From NCBI RefSeq assembly GCF_000018865.1, contig NC_010175.1:3534001-3598000 (forward strand): a stretch of DNA of 64,000 nucleotides. The letters run 5' to 3'. The position numbers and the translations under genes were made by a program. How positions within the stretch are numbered: the stretch's first letter is position 1; every line of letters starts with the position of its first letter. Positions 9,601 through 18,146 of the stretch are shown one piece after another. The notes beneath the pieces were generated by a model. The model made no database searches and was not told the DNA's origin. It was given only the letters and a program-made list of their open reading frames with translations. Source of the stretch: Chloroflexus aurantiacus J-10-fl (GTDB lineage: Bacteria > Chloroflexota > Chloroflexia > Chloroflexales > Chloroflexaceae).

Positions 9601-12047
9601 GCGACCATCATGCTCTCAAATTGGGTGTGCGAAGCGCGTTGGGAGTTGCTGTCGGCCCTATCGAAGAACGATTGGCTGTGATTTGGGTAGGGATGCGCAC
9701 GCCGCATGAATGGACACCACACCAGATTTCATTGCTGTCAATCCTGGCGAATCAGGCCAGTCAGGCGCTCAAGAGCACACAGCTCTTCGCCCTTGAGCAA
9801 AAACGGCGGTATCAGGCCGATATGTTGCGCGAAGTTGCCCAGTCATTTACCTCGACGCTGGCGCTGCGCGAAATTCAAACCCTGGTACTCACCCAGTTGC
9901 AGCGAATCGTCCGTTACGACCACGCAGCAGTGCTCTTACGCGATGAGGGGTATGGTGATCTGCGGGTGAGTGAAGAACGTGGCTTTGGCGTTACCACATC
10001 CCTTGTTAAAAGCATCGTATTGGAGAGTAGTAGCCTGTTCCAGGCTATGGCTATCGATCATCAACCGGTCTTGATAACAAATACGCACCAGGACCCGCGC
10101 TTCAACGAGTTGCGACGCTTTGGATGGCAGGATGGTTCGTGGATTGGTGCGCCATTGCTGGTCGATAATGAACTGGTCGGGGTGTTGACTATCAGCACAG
10201 GCGAGCCAGATGTCTACGACGAAGAGATGCTGGCTGTGGTCTTCACCATCGCCAGTCAGGCCAGTCAGGCAATCCAGAATGCGCGCCTGTTTGACCAGAT
10301 CAGCAATCTGGCCGCCGATCTGGATGCCCGGGTTCGTGAGCGGACTGCCGAACTGGAACAGGCGACTCGGCTGCTCTCGGAAGAGAAAGAACGTCTGGAG
10401 GCAGTTAACCGGATTACACTGGAATTGACAACGCAGCTTGACCTGAACCTGATTATTCAGCGTGCCCTGGAGTTAACATCCGAGAACCTGGGTGTGGAGC
10501 GTGGTTCGCTCATGCTGCGCGATCCGGTAACCGGCGAGTTGTTCTGTCGTGCGGTATTGCATGGGCGTGGGCGGGCCGAAATTGCCAACATCCCGCTACG
10601 CTTTGCCGATGGTACTGAAGGACTGGCCGGTTGGATTATCCAGCATCTGGAAGCAGTCAATATTCCCGATGTCAAACACGATCCACGCTGGCTCAAAGAA
10701 CCCGGACGGGCTGACGATGTGCAATCGGTGGCCGGTGTGCCGCTGCAAACCAGTGATAACGCCATTGGTGTTCTGATCCTGTCCAGCACGCAGCGCCACT
10801 ATTTCAGTGCTTCACAGATGAACCTGCTCGGTACAGTGGCCAGTGTGATCGCTGCCGCAGTGAATAATGCGCAGCTCTACAACTTCATCAATGATCTGGC
10901 ACTCCGCAACGCTGTGTTGCTTGAAGAACAGCGCGAAGAGACCTCGAAGAGCGCGGCAGTATTCCGCTCAATGACCGAGGGTGTGATTGTGCTTGATACG
11001 CGCCAGCAGATCACCCTCTTCAACCCTGCTGCCGAGCAAGTGTTGGATATACCTGCCAGCCAGGTTCTCAACCAGCCGTTGCAGCAACTGGCCAGCATCG
11101 GTGACGATGAGACCAGTCGTCGACGTGCCCAGACGATCTATAACGGGATTGTGCAGGGTCTGCGCCGCATGCGGGAGAGCCAGGGAATCTTTAGTACATC
11201 GGTCGATCTCACCGATCCATCGCAGGTTATCGCGGTCAATATTGCGCCGGTACGCGGCCCCGATGGTCAGCATTACGGGGAAGTCGTCGTTCTCCGCGAC
11301 ATCACCCGTGAGATCGAGGCTGATAAAGAGAAGCGGCAGTTCATCTCGGATGTCAGCCACGAATTGCGAACACCGCTCACAGCCATCAAGGGCTATGTTG
11401 ATGTGTTGCTACTCACCGCCAGTCTGAATCTGACACCGGATCAGATCAACTATCTGACGATTATCAAGAACAATACCAACCGACTGCGCGCATTGATTGA
11501 AGACATTCTGGAGTTCTCGCGACCCGACTCGAAGAAGAAGCTCACCTTTACTCAGGTTGAGATTCCAGCGGTGATCGACGAAGTGGTGCAATCGCTGCGG
11601 CTCGAATATGAGCGCAAGGGTATGACAGTACGGATTGATGCCCCGCCAACCCTGCCACCGGTCACTGCCGATCAAAAGCGTGTGAGCCAGATCATCTTCA
11701 ATCTCTTTTCTAACGCGGTGAAATACACCTATGAAGGCGGTTCGATCACCGTGCGCGCCTTCCTCAATCGGGCGAATATGATGCAAATCGAGGTGGAAGA
11801 CACTGGTGTCGGTATGTCACCTGAACAATTAAAGAAGTTGTTCCGCCCATTCTATCGGGCCGACAATCCACTGCGCGATATAGCCGGTGGTACTGGTTTG
11901 GGATTGAGCATTGCCAAACAACTGGTGGAAATGCACGGTGGCGAGATTTGGGTGACGAGTGAATTAGGAAAGGGAAGCACATTTGCTTTTGCCATACCGC
12001 TACAGCAAGAGACAAATGGCTCGTACACCGAGGAGGTGGAACTATGA
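3699..12047 (+). CDS. Giant multi-GAF/PAS sensor histidine kinase
   Basis: 2782 residues, no clear signal peptide or membrane segment, so probably soluble. About fourteen GAF-like units of roughly 165-195 residues follow one another, the clear ones starting near residues 281, 452, 626, 819, 1013, 1184, 1360, 1537, 1703, 1875, 2040 and 2236. They repeat a pattern WLGVPL...GVLSV...LANQxAIALENARLF and are joined by helical linkers. The two N-terminal units are degenerate. Residues about 2170-2235 are a coiled-coil linker, about 2420-2530 a PAS domain. The kinase core has HisKA with phospho-acceptor H2554 in VSHELRTPL, N box N2672 (NLFSNAVKY), G1 DTGVG and G2 GTGLGLS. SD CAGGAG lies upstream. Its TGA overlaps the next ATG (ATGA). 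Ligands of the GAF units cannot be read from sequence; none shows an obvious bilin Cys context. Confidence 0.93.
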   Translation: MSTTVTGAPTQGWELLAQLALHSQRPLGQTEPVALCHLIGELLERHLGVGGRLALLANEQEIASVSWGETPINGHALELRDSSQLYGRLTLAAVFEPAFTTALVTQITTLLAVWQRARLSERIEQLRALGYATLENIGVGDMSVALEQLCRQACTLLPAKALALYWFNFNEQILTRAVSSAGDSIFPPQLAIADNETIAQTVTFQTTQQGMWRSRTQRRGASSTWPLLVEPLTVGVELVGLLLLLDPGPEAAYTIQSLARPLALLLHATALQQHESRHARELFVLYENSLEIGSSLAIEETIARATENMAVALHADFGAVYLSHPDQPGTVQTITIYSERHVETDYQDSIPLTPALQQLSERNEPTLISDTADAAQTNPITAHAVAAGCHSVWLVPLRSKEQMVGFLAIGYAAAGYVLDQIERNLLQVLSAQIATTVQNRRLYDAAQQRAGELERLQQINQLLAADLSLEETLEATLTGAAKLVHFSGGRITLFDERNQRLRVAYQQHLRCQVGDESDTLSSWLIRHQRLLRIDDLSRPPAWLGALDDISGLTLNGNLRARSYLGIPLRSGNTLLGTLELVSTQVNNFNAEDERLIGILAGQSARAIANANRFAQVDSSLRQRIEQLRALQRIGSQLAITLNQDEILAFVLEQALRATGASHGLIALRVAANHTYAVSGEWLPRLAEDDLETESYTFVIVEVIGYAPPIRSQILGSQLDHAILTAQEALTRREIALSDYLGEHERTALHCPTANSALAAPIFYQGSVYGLVLLMAEQPRHFDFEASEFVRALTHQAAIGIGNAQHYLELEHMAKMLQRRADILSDVLEIGQAMRADQSLSSLLEQIGYSIIEALGLRTVLFCLSRLDDPNRLYLEVAAGIPLAEQARLAQHPIDLALVTRYLDPRFRLGRAYFVPAEEAHKLEAGFDTGIFDYHPFVDERDADEWQLDDRLCVPLYSTEGMLLGIIFASDNENRRRPTAREVEPLEIFADQAAIVIENHLLLREARDRAEEMAALFHVGAAATSTTDLDILLERVYQEIVAFLGIPDFFYLVSYNADQNTVRFELFKQRGESVAGFEKYVAPKTGLIAKIIDEGNPLRIDDLLASDLRNEARFLVSEGQQIRSWLGVPLISQGAVIGVLSVQSETPGAFNDRTLRFLAALANQLAIALENARLFAEREQRIAELNIINRIGQIIASTLDQRQMLRDVYKHIQAFLSLDSFVAFLYDPEHDEMTLCYEVDEGAEEFTDHRQPPTPGSLTEYIIRTRQPLQFVDLSKELEQSDFRFKPVPFGSDRRSAAWLGVPLLIGDQTVVGVLAVMSYTPGIYREREREFLMTIANQLALGVQNARLLEQAQTQVEQLAILNRVATTTNALTDLKAIYQEIVNAMGAITGVDQARMVIYDRASGYAPAVAEYVDSGLLDQIRIQLFDNPSVDWLDREKRPLVSEDAQHDPLFAPSHPIFRELDIRSIGIIPIILNDEVIGAVGLDFVGRTGSFPPQILELCQTIASQTSTAIARARATAEAQRSAEATRQKVRELSTLLDAARILSSLLRPQEVLNKLMELVSRQLNVTTVALWTISEGNVLTPAALDGIPAEQGRTMRVPIGQGFTGRVAETGQPLIIEDVNSLGGSLYPNYQQRNNLISFMGVPVIYREQIIGVLSVMTNYRRQFTNDEMLLLAGLADQAAIALENARLFEEREQRISELTIINRISAAVNASLDIYELIERLHQGIGEIIDTSTSLIGLYDESTNTISYPIAYDRGTRLFLEPRPLGGGTNGWVIRNRRPLLLGTAAAARSMGLVVDQGRVGDDQWIEESYLVVPIIYGDQVLGVVNIQSYSQHAFDDNDLRFVTTITNQAAVALNNARLFSEIRQNASEMSTLFEVSQNLSGTLDPDTIQMLLADAAVRLLRAELAAVLRLDRRGNIERQVLIDGVEFREDLYIDFRRDGLTASLLRRDQPIAISDLADFDNGDHHALKLGVRSALGVAVGPIEERLAVIWVGMRTPHEWTPHQISLLSILANQASQALKSTQLFALEQKRRYQADMLREVAQSFTSTLALREIQTLVLTQLQRIVRYDHAAVLLRDEGYGDLRVSEERGFGVTTSLVKSIVLESSSLFQAMAIDHQPVLITNTHQDPRFNELRRFGWQDGSWIGAPLLVDNELVGVLTISTGEPDVYDEEMLAVVFTIASQASQAIQNARLFDQISNLAADLDARVRERTAELEQATRLLSEEKERLEAVNRITLELTTQLDLNLIIQRALELTSENLGVERGSLMLRDPVTGELFCRAVLHGRGRAEIANIPLRFADGTEGLAGWIIQHLEAVNIPDVKHDPRWLKEPGRADDVQSVAGVPLQTSDNAIGVLILSSTQRHYFSASQMNLLGTVASVIAAAVNNAQLYNFINDLALRNAVLLEEQREETSKSAAVFRSMTEGVIVLDTRQQITLFNPAAEQVLDIPASQVLNQPLQQLASIGDDETSRRRAQTIYNGIVQGLRRMRESQGIFSTSVDLTDPSQVIAVNIAPVRGPDGQHYGEVVVLRDITREIEADKEKRQFISDVSHELRTPLTAIKGYVDVLLLTASLNLTPDQINYLTIIKNNTNRLRALIEDILEFSRPDSKKKLTFTQVEIPAVIDEVVQSLRLEYERKGMTVRIDAPPTLPPVTADQKRVSQIIFNLFSNAVKYTYEGGSITVRAFLNRANMMQIEVEDTGVGMSPEQLKKLFRPFYRADNPLRDIAGGTGLGLSIAKQLVEMHGGEIWVTSELGKGSTFAFAIPLQQETNGSYTEEVEL

Positions 12048-12880
12048 GCGTTATCCACCTCGATAACCGTCTGGCACACTACGAAGTCTTTGGTCGTGGC
12101 CAGCCGATCATCTTTCTGCATAGCTGGATCGGTTCGTGGCGCTATTGGGTGCCAATTATGGACATTGCTTCAGAGCGCCATCGCGCCTACGCCTTTGACT
12201 TCTGGGGGTTTGGCGAAAGCGACCGCCGTGGCGACCAGTTTACCGTGCCGACGTATGTCGAGATGTTGACTCAATTTATGGATCGTCTTGGTATTGCGCG
12301 CGCTACGCTGGTTGGTCACGGCATGGGGGGTATGGTCGCGATCCTCGCTGCTCATCAACACCCTGAGCGATTCAACCGTCTGCTCACCGTCTGTACGCCA
12401 TTACACGGTCAGGTATTGGCGCAACACATCAAGCCGGGCACACTCTCGCGACTGTTGGGGATGAATACCAGCCAGAATGGCTGGGCACGTATGGTGCGGA
12501 CATTGCAGGTGGCAGATGCTGAAATTCAGCAGGAGATTGAAGAAGATACGTCGAGCCTGAGTGAGAAGGTATTGTCACAGGTTCACGAGTCGTTGTTAGA
12601 GACCGATCTCCGCCCATACATCATCTCCTTGCAGACACCACTGCTGGCGGTCTACGGTGGGAAAGACCCGATTGTCAATGCTGCACATGCCGCATTTCTC
12701 AATGAACTGGCGGAGCGTCCGATCCAGTTGCTTGTGCTGCCTAAAGCCAGTCACTTTCCGTTTCTCGAACAGGCAAATACGTTTGGTCGGTTGTTACTCG
12801 ATTTTCTGGTCTCGCAGGGAACTGCGATTGAGATCAAAGAAGAGTGGCGTCGCCGTGTCAATCAGCGAGAGTATTTGTGA
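12044..12880 (+). CDS. Alpha/beta-hydrolase-fold protein lacking the nucleophile serine
   Basis: 278 residues. Fold landmarks are present: the oxyanion region HSWIGSWRYW near residue 26, the acid-loop YGGKDPIV and the histidine loop ASHFPF near the C-terminus. At the nucleophile elbow, where G-x-S-x-G is expected, codons 91-96 read G-H-G-M-G-G, so Gly93 replaces serine. Hydrolase activity by the usual triad is therefore not expected. The gene is translationally coupled to the GAF kinase (ATGA overlap, SD GAGGAGG), which suggests a sensory or ligand-binding partner. RsbQ, an alpha/beta hydrolase that works with a PAS protein in Bacillus, is a loose precedent. Cofactor-independent or noncatalytic members of the fold are the alternatives. 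Confidence 0.85.
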   Translation: MSVIHLDNRLAHYEVFGRGQPIIFLHSWIGSWRYWVPIMDIASERHRAYAFDFWGFGESDRRGDQFTVPTYVEMLTQFMDRLGIARATLVGHGMGGMVAILAAHQHPERFNRLLTVCTPLHGQVLAQHIKPGTLSRLLGMNTSQNGWARMVRTLQVADAEIQQEIEEDTSSLSEKVLSQVHESLLETDLRPYIISLQTPLLAVYGGKDPIVNAAHAAFLNELAERPIQLLVLPKASHFPFLEQANTFGRLLLDFLVSQGTAIEIKEEWRRRVNQREYL

Positions 12881-13391
12881 TATTTGGGTAGTGAAGACGG
12901 GAAGCAGGAGAGGTGACTCTGATACCTTCACCTGCCGATACGCCATCAGGCTGCGGATGACGCTAACACTACGCTTCGACCTCCCCAAGGTGTAATACCA
13001 ACTCTTGCTATAGAGATATGCCTCTTTCAGGGGGATGCGCCGTACTGAAGTGCCACCGGCGAGGCGCTGGTGTATGATCGCCAGTGCAGAGGTACTGGTT
13101 CCACGCATCAGCGCTCAGATGTGGCGGCAGGGTGATGGTGGATAACACGTCGAGCTTGCGCTGCTACCAGATGTGATACGCGATACGTCCTCACCTTAAC
13201 CCGTCCCGTTGGGAACAGGAATAAACCGTCCAGCGTGTTTTAGCAGTGCATGCGTTCACAGGTGATGACCGCGACGAAGGCGGGCGCTCCCAGGGGGTAC
13301 CAGCTCTTGCCTGCGGTGCTGCATTGTTCAGAGGTGCAGAATCGGGTAATGATTGGCTGACATGAAATCTTATGACTCCAGAGTTGATGTA
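12881..13391. other. Intergenic region without recognised gene
   Basis: About 510 bp between the hydrolase-fold gene and the valS terminator. Only short frames without SD or recognisable protein pattern are present. No tRNA or mobile-element end was seen. It may hold decayed sequence. Confidence 0.5.
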
Positions 13392-13422
13392 AAGAGGGAC
13401 GGGCGCCACTCCCGTCCCTCTT
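13392..13422 (-). terminator. Intrinsic terminator of valS
   Basis: Perfect 12-bp stem (AAGAGGGACGGG / CCCGTCCCTCTT) with a 7-nt loop, 24 bp beyond the valS stop. It is followed by T-rich sequence in both directions, so it may act bidirectionally. Confidence 0.75.
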
Positions 13423-13446
13423 CTTCTCTACGTACAACCTGCGCAA

Positions 13447-16218
13447 TCAGGCCAGTTCGGCAAGGCGCTCGCGTAGTCGGGCCAGGGCTGCCTGCGCGGC
13501 TTCCAGCCCTTCGCGCTCGCGCTGAACGACATGGGGAGGGGCTTTGCTGATAAAACTTTCGTTGTTTAGCCGGGCTGTACGCCGGGCCACATCAGCTTCA
13601 GCCTGGGCCAACTCTTTCTGCAAGCGCGCCTGTTCTGCGGCGAGATCGATCATACCGGCCAGCGGCAGGAAGCATTCCACCGAGCCGATTACTATCGAAG
13701 CCGCCTGTCGCGGTCTTTCGGCCAGTTCGCTCACGATCACCAGATCACCGGCTGCAACACGGGCCAGTCGGCTAATCAGCGCAGCCTGTGCCTGCAAAAG
13801 GTCGACGCGGTCGCCGGCAACGACCGTCGCTGCAACCAGCTTCGCCGGTTCAACTTTGTACTCACTGCGCACGTTGCGAATTGCCACGATCAAGGATTGG
13901 ACTAATGACCAATCGGCTTCTGCCGCTTCATCACGCATCGCCACCAGCGGTGCCGGCTCTGGATACGTTGCATAGCTGATTGTGCGCAGACCAAGCCCGG
14001 CAAACGGTGTAGCCGGTTCAGGATCAGGCCGTTGGTAGGCTTCGGTCAGGTATTGCCAGACCTCTTCGGTGACGAATGGCATGAAGGGGTGGAGCAGGCG
14101 CAGGCTACCGTCGAGTACGGTGAACAGCACGCGCCGGGTCAATTCGTTCCGCTGTTCATCACCTTCGAGCTGCACTTTGGCAATCTCGACATACCAGTCG
14201 GCAAACTCGCCCCAGAGAAAATCGTGAATCTGGCGACCGGCTTCGCCGAAATTGTAGCCTTCCATCAGGCGATCTACCTCGGCCACCAGATGGGCATAGC
14301 GCGAGAGAATCCAGCGGTCGGCCAGGGTGTAGCCTGCGGTCTGGAGCGACTCAGCAGTCACTTTGCTGGACTCGGTGCGCGGCAGGTTGCCGAGCTTGCT
14401 GATGACGAAGCGGGTAATGTTCCAGATTTTATTGGCAAAATTGCGTGCCGACTCAATGCGCTGGGGGTTCAGGTTCACGTCCTGACCGGGCGTACCACTG
14501 GTCACCAGCGTATACCGTAGCGCATCGGCACCGTACTGCTCAATAATGTCGAGTGGATTGACCACATTACCGAACGACTTCGACATCTTGCGGCCATGCT
14601 CATCGCGCACCAGGCCGTGCAGATAGACGGTGTGGAAGGGTGGCTGACCGGTGAAGTAGCAGCCCATCATCATCATTCGGGCCACCCAGAAGAAGAGAAT
14701 GTCGTACCCGGTCTCCATCACGCTGGTGGGATAGAACCGGCGGTAATCGTCGGTTTCGTCGGGCCAGCCGAGCGTGCTGAACGGCCACAGACCTGAGCTA
14801 AACCAGGTGTCGAGGACATCGGGGTCTTGCACACCCTCAGCCGGCGGTGGCTCATCAGGGCCGGGCACCACAATCGAACCATCGGGCATATACCAGACCG
14901 GAATCCGATGCCCCCACCAGAGCTGACGCGAGATACACCAATCTTCAATGTTTTCGAGCCAGTGGAAATAGACCTTCTCGAAGCGTTCGGGCACGATCCG
15001 CACCCGGCCATCGCGTACCGCAGCAATCGCCAGATCGGCCAGCGGGCGTGTCCGCACAAACCACTGTTCCGAGAGGAGTGGTTCAATGATCTCGCCACCA
15101 CGCTGGCTGATCCCGACATTCATCTTGTGCGGCTCGGTCTTGACCAGCAGTCCTTCGCGTTCGAGATCGGCGAGGATGGCCTTGCGGCACTCAAAGCGAT
15201 CCAGACCAACGTAAGGGCCACCGGCCTCGTTGATCGTCGCGTCAGGATTGAGAATATTGATCATCGGCAAGTGATGACGCTTACCGATTTCGTAGTCATT
15301 CTTGTCGTGGGCGGGTGTAATCTTGACTGCTCCAGAGCCGAATTCGGGATCAACATACTCATCGGCAATAATCGGCAGCGGACGGGCGAGCGCCGGCAGA
15401 ATCGCCTCTTTGCCGACCAGATGGGCATAACGCGGATCGCCAGGAGCAACCGCTACCGCTGTATCACCCAGAATCGTCTCAGGGCGTGTGGTTGCTACAG
15501 TGATAAACTCCGTCGCGCCAGCCGCCCACTGTCCCGATCCCCAGGGTGCTGTCGGGCCGGCCCAATCTGCCGTGCGAACGGGATAGCGCACGTACCAGAT
15601 GGAAACGTTGCGCTCCTCGTACTCTACTTCGAGATCGCTAACCGCCGTCTGCAATTTGGGCGACCAGTTGACCAGGTAGGTGCCGCGATAGATCAGGCCA
15701 TCGTCGTACAACCGTTTGAAGGCGGTATGCACAGCACGGGATAGACCGGGATCGAGCGTAAAGCGCTCGCGCGACCAATCACACGATGCCCCTAACCGAC
15801 GCAACTGGCGCGTGATCTCACCACCGTACTTCTCTTTCCATTCCCAGGTACGGCGTAAGAACTCTTCTCGACCAACCGCCTGGCGTGAGGTGCCTTCCCG
15901 TTCAAGCAGCTTCTCGACCTGCGTCTGAGTAGCGATCCCGGCGTGATCGGTACCGGGCACCCAGAGCGTTTGATAACCCTGCATGCGCCGCCAGCGGATG
16001 AGCAGGTCTTCGATGGCGACAAACATCGCGTGGCCGAGATGCAACTCACCGGTCACGTTGGGTGGCGGAATCGAGATTACAAACGGGGGGCGAGGAGCAT
16101 CATCACGTGGTGCGAAGAGACCATTGCGCTCCCACCATTCATAGAGTCGCTGCTCGACGAGCCGATGCTCGTAGGCTTTATCCATCTCTAACGGACGGGC
16201 AGCAGTCGAATCGGTCAT
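13447..16218 (-). CDS. valS: Valyl-tRNA synthetase
   Basis: 923 residues from the ATG at 16218, which has TGAGG upstream; a TTG seven codons further up is less likely. Class I aminoacyl-tRNA synthetase that charges tRNA-Val in the cytoplasm. Landmarks: PPPNVTGELHLGHAM (the HIGH signature), the CP1 editing domain with TTRPETILGDTAVAV, GRKMSKSFGNVV (KMSKS), the anticodon-binding helical domain, and the C-terminal coiled-coil arm (AEQARLQKEL...LARLRERL) typical of bacterial ValRS. Length is normal for the family. Single-gene unit with its own promoter and terminator. Confidence 0.97.
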   Translation of the reverse strand: MTDSTAARPLEMDKAYEHRLVEQRLYEWWERNGLFAPRDDAPRPPFVISIPPPNVTGELHLGHAMFVAIEDLLIRWRRMQGYQTLWVPGTDHAGIATQTQVEKLLEREGTSRQAVGREEFLRRTWEWKEKYGGEITRQLRRLGASCDWSRERFTLDPGLSRAVHTAFKRLYDDGLIYRGTYLVNWSPKLQTAVSDLEVEYEERNVSIWYVRYPVRTADWAGPTAPWGSGQWAAGATEFITVATTRPETILGDTAVAVAPGDPRYAHLVGKEAILPALARPLPIIADEYVDPEFGSGAVKITPAHDKNDYEIGKRHHLPMINILNPDATINEAGGPYVGLDRFECRKAILADLEREGLLVKTEPHKMNVGISQRGGEIIEPLLSEQWFVRTRPLADLAIAAVRDGRVRIVPERFEKVYFHWLENIEDWCISRQLWWGHRIPVWYMPDGSIVVPGPDEPPPAEGVQDPDVLDTWFSSGLWPFSTLGWPDETDDYRRFYPTSVMETGYDILFFWVARMMMMGCYFTGQPPFHTVYLHGLVRDEHGRKMSKSFGNVVNPLDIIEQYGADALRYTLVTSGTPGQDVNLNPQRIESARNFANKIWNITRFVISKLGNLPRTESSKVTAESLQTAGYTLADRWILSRYAHLVAEVDRLMEGYNFGEAGRQIHDFLWGEFADWYVEIAKVQLEGDEQRNELTRRVLFTVLDGSLRLLHPFMPFVTEEVWQYLTEAYQRPDPEPATPFAGLGLRTISYATYPEPAPLVAMRDEAAEADWSLVQSLIVAIRNVRSEYKVEPAKLVAATVVAGDRVDLLQAQAALISRLARVAAGDLVIVSELAERPRQAASIVIGSVECFLPLAGMIDLAAEQARLQKELAQAEADVARRTARLNNESFISKAPPHVVQREREGLEAAQAALARLRERLAELA

Positions 16219-16235
16219 ATATGCCTCAACAAATA

Positions 16236-16264
16236 GCAATACGATAACGTCATAATATTGTCAA
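16236..16264 (-). promoter_or_regulatory. Candidate valS promoter
   Basis: On the minus strand TTGACA (16259-16264), 17-bp spacer, TATTGC (16236-16241), just upstream of the ATG at 16218. A second consensus-like -10, TATAAT at 16266-16271, lies slightly upstream but has no good -35. Confidence 0.4.
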
Positions 16265-16380
16265 TATTATACCAGTCTTTGCAGAAAGACAGGAATAGAC
16301 TGGCAGGGGTCAACATTCCCTGATCTCAAGTACAATGGATGCAGAGGAATCTTCAGGACTGACATACCCACTGAGGCGTT

Positions 16381-17091
16381 ATGCAACAACCGCTCATTCA
16401 ACTCAACAATATTACCAAAGTGTACGTCATGGGAGAAACCGAAGTCCACGCGCTGCGCGGGATTTCGCTGAGTATTCAGCAAGGTGAGATGGTCGCGATT
16501 ATGGGGCCATCAGGGAGTGGAAAAAGTACGCTGATGAATATCATCGGCTGTCTTGATCGGCCAACATCAGGCGAGTATTTGCTGGAAGGGGTAAATGTTG
16601 GTGAGCTAAGTGATGATGAGCTGGCGATCATTCGTAATGAGAAGATCGGGTTTGTCTTTCAGCAGTACATGCTGCTCCAGCGCACAACCGCGCTACGGAA
16701 TGTTGAACTGCCAATGCTTTATGGCAGAGGGCGGCCTGATCGCCAGGAACGGGCGCGACGTGCATTGGAAGCGGTAGGCATGGGAGACCGGCTCCACCAC
16801 CGGCCAAACGAGTTATCCGGTGGACAGCAGCAACGGGTAGCCATTGCACGGGCGCTGGTCAACGAGCCACGTATCATCATGGCTGATGAGCCAACCGGTG
16901 CTCTTGACACCCGTACCGGCGCAGAGATTATGGGCATCTTTCAGCGGTTGAATGCTGAACAAGGGATTACAGTCATCCTCGTCACCCATGAACACGACGT
17001 TGCCCAATACGCCGAGCGCATTATCAGCGTGCGCGATGGTGTGATCGCAGACGACCAGCCGGTTAAACAGCGTGCGATGGTGCGAGGGTAA
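16381..17091 (+). CDS. ABC transporter ATP-binding protein (LolD/MacB type)
   Basis: 236 residues. Walker [11 protein letters not shown]-loop FVFQQYMLL, signature [15 protein letters not shown], Walker [13 protein letters not shown] and H-loop VTHEHDVA. The N-terminal pattern ([20 protein letters not shown]) and the length match the LolD/MacB/FtsE-like family that powers lipoprotein release, peptide or antibiotic export permeases of the FtsX fold. No permease gene is adjacent: the next gene encodes only a small membrane protein, and a hairpin terminator follows directly. The partner must be elsewhere or the unit is incomplete. Confidence 0.9.
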   Translation: MQQPLIQLNNITKVYVMGETEVHALRGISLSIQQGEMVAIMGPSGSGKSTLMNIIGCLDRPTSGEYLLEGVNVGELSDDELAIIRNEKIGFVFQQYMLLQRTTALRNVELPMLYGRGRPDRQERARRALEAVGMGDRLHHRPNELSGGQQQRVAIARALVNEPRIIMADEPTGALDTRTGAEIMGIFQRLNAEQGITVILVTHEHDVAQYAERIISVRDGVIADDQPVKQRAMVRG

Positions 17092-17109
17092 GGCGGTACA
17101 TACACTAGT

Positions 17110-17139
17110 GCGCTGCGGATGATACTTCATCCGCAGCGC
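17110..17139 (+). terminator. Intrinsic terminator after the ABC ATPase gene
   Basis: 13-bp perfect stem (GCGCTGCGGATGA / TCATCCGCAGCGC) with a 4-nt loop TACT, followed by TTGCTGTTTCT, 18 bp after the stop codon. Confidence 0.7.
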
Positions 17140-17439
17140 TTGCTGTTTCTGATGTGTGAACGTAGTGCTAAGCGTTGAGCTGACGACTATCTCCACTGAC
17201 AATCAGCTTTGCTGTTTGTACCAACATCGCAAGATTGATGTGACGAGCAGGAGCTAAACGGTTGTGCGCCCCTACGTGCATTGGCGATTGACCGCAATCG
17301 AGCCATCTAACCACACGTGCCGGCGTGCTGCCCAGACCGCAATGCTGAAGCGGTTTAGTTCCTTCAGGCATTGGAGTCCTGCATCCCCAACTCGCGTTAT
17401 GATAGGGCAGGAATTGATTGTCGGTATGGAGATGAATGT

Positions 17440-17751
17440 ATGTTTCAACCAACACGATGGGGCTGGTTCGTTCTGATAGCAGTATGCGTGACCATAGCGG
17501 TGATCGCACCTCCATCGCTGCACGCGGCGCATGGTGTTACCTTGTCGGCAATACCTGAACAGACGATTGCCGGAGATCACGGGTCATCACGCCTAAGCCA
17601 GGAGCCTGAGCCATCCCCTATCAGTGCCTTGTTCAATCGCTACGCCATCTGGCTACTGCTGGTGTTTTGCAGTTCGATGCTGGCATTACTCGGTGCCGCC
17701 GCTATCGCGGCACGGATGCGGCGGATTGCCGGCGGTGACGACGAGAAGTAG
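17440..17751 (+). CDS. Small protein with two hydrophobic segments
   Basis: 103 residues from the ATG at 17440, which has GGAG eight bases upstream; the longer frame from 17371 has no such site. An N-terminal hydrophobic stretch (WGWFVLIAVCVTIAVIAPPSLHAA) looks like a signal peptide with an Ala-rich cleavage site. A second segment (IWLLLVFCSSMLALLGAAAIAA) is followed by basic residues, so the C-terminal tail should be cytoplasmic. No family recognised. The preceding gene is separated by a terminator and about 300 bp in which I see nothing else. Confidence 0.6.
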   Translation: MFQPTRWGWFVLIAVCVTIAVIAPPSLHAAHGVTLSAIPEQTIAGDHGSSRLSQEPEPSPISALFNRYAIWLLLVFCSSMLALLGAAAIAARMRRIAGGDDEK

Positions 17752-17925
17752 TATTCAGCATAACCGGTAAACCTTTCGCCTCTTCAGGCGGATATTGACC
17801 CATTTGTGAAGTTTGGCTTTTTCGTGGACGCAGGGAGGTGGTGAGCACCACTATCAGACGCTGGTGACTCTTGGTTACTTACCGTGATGCGAGTGGTTTT
17901 GGGGAGGTAAGGCCACTGGATACTC

Positions 17926-18146
17926 CTACGCCCTGGCCGCCGCCAGCGCGGCGTTGATGATGGCGATGATCGGCTGCACTTGTTTCAGCCAATCGTTTGT
18001 GGACGGCGTCCAAAGCGACCGACATTCCTCGGTGTCCCATAGGGCAGCCCGGTAGTTGCGCCACAGGGTGGTGAAACGCCAGCGCTCTGCCTCAGGTTAG
18101 CGAGCAATGCGGTCACGACGGTCTGGGAGGGCTGCTTCCTGGTCAT
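17926..18146 (-). pseudogene. Frameshifted small gene (about 73 codons)
   Basis: ATG at 18146 with a GGAGGT SD five bases upstream begins MTRKQPSQTVVTALLANL. A one-base shift near 18094 then joins the frame EAERWRFTTLWRNYRAALWD and continues to AAARA and a TAG at 17926. Total length 221 nt is one base short of 74 codons. Restoring one G in CTGGAG gives a continuous 73-residue polar, Trp-rich protein. Either a recent pseudogene, a programmed shift, or a sequencing error. The family is not one I can name. Confidence 0.55.

Noticed and set aside
14827-15744. Long 305-codon frame antisense to valS
   Set aside because: valS is fully supported by its motifs; the antisense frame has no SD or fold pattern.
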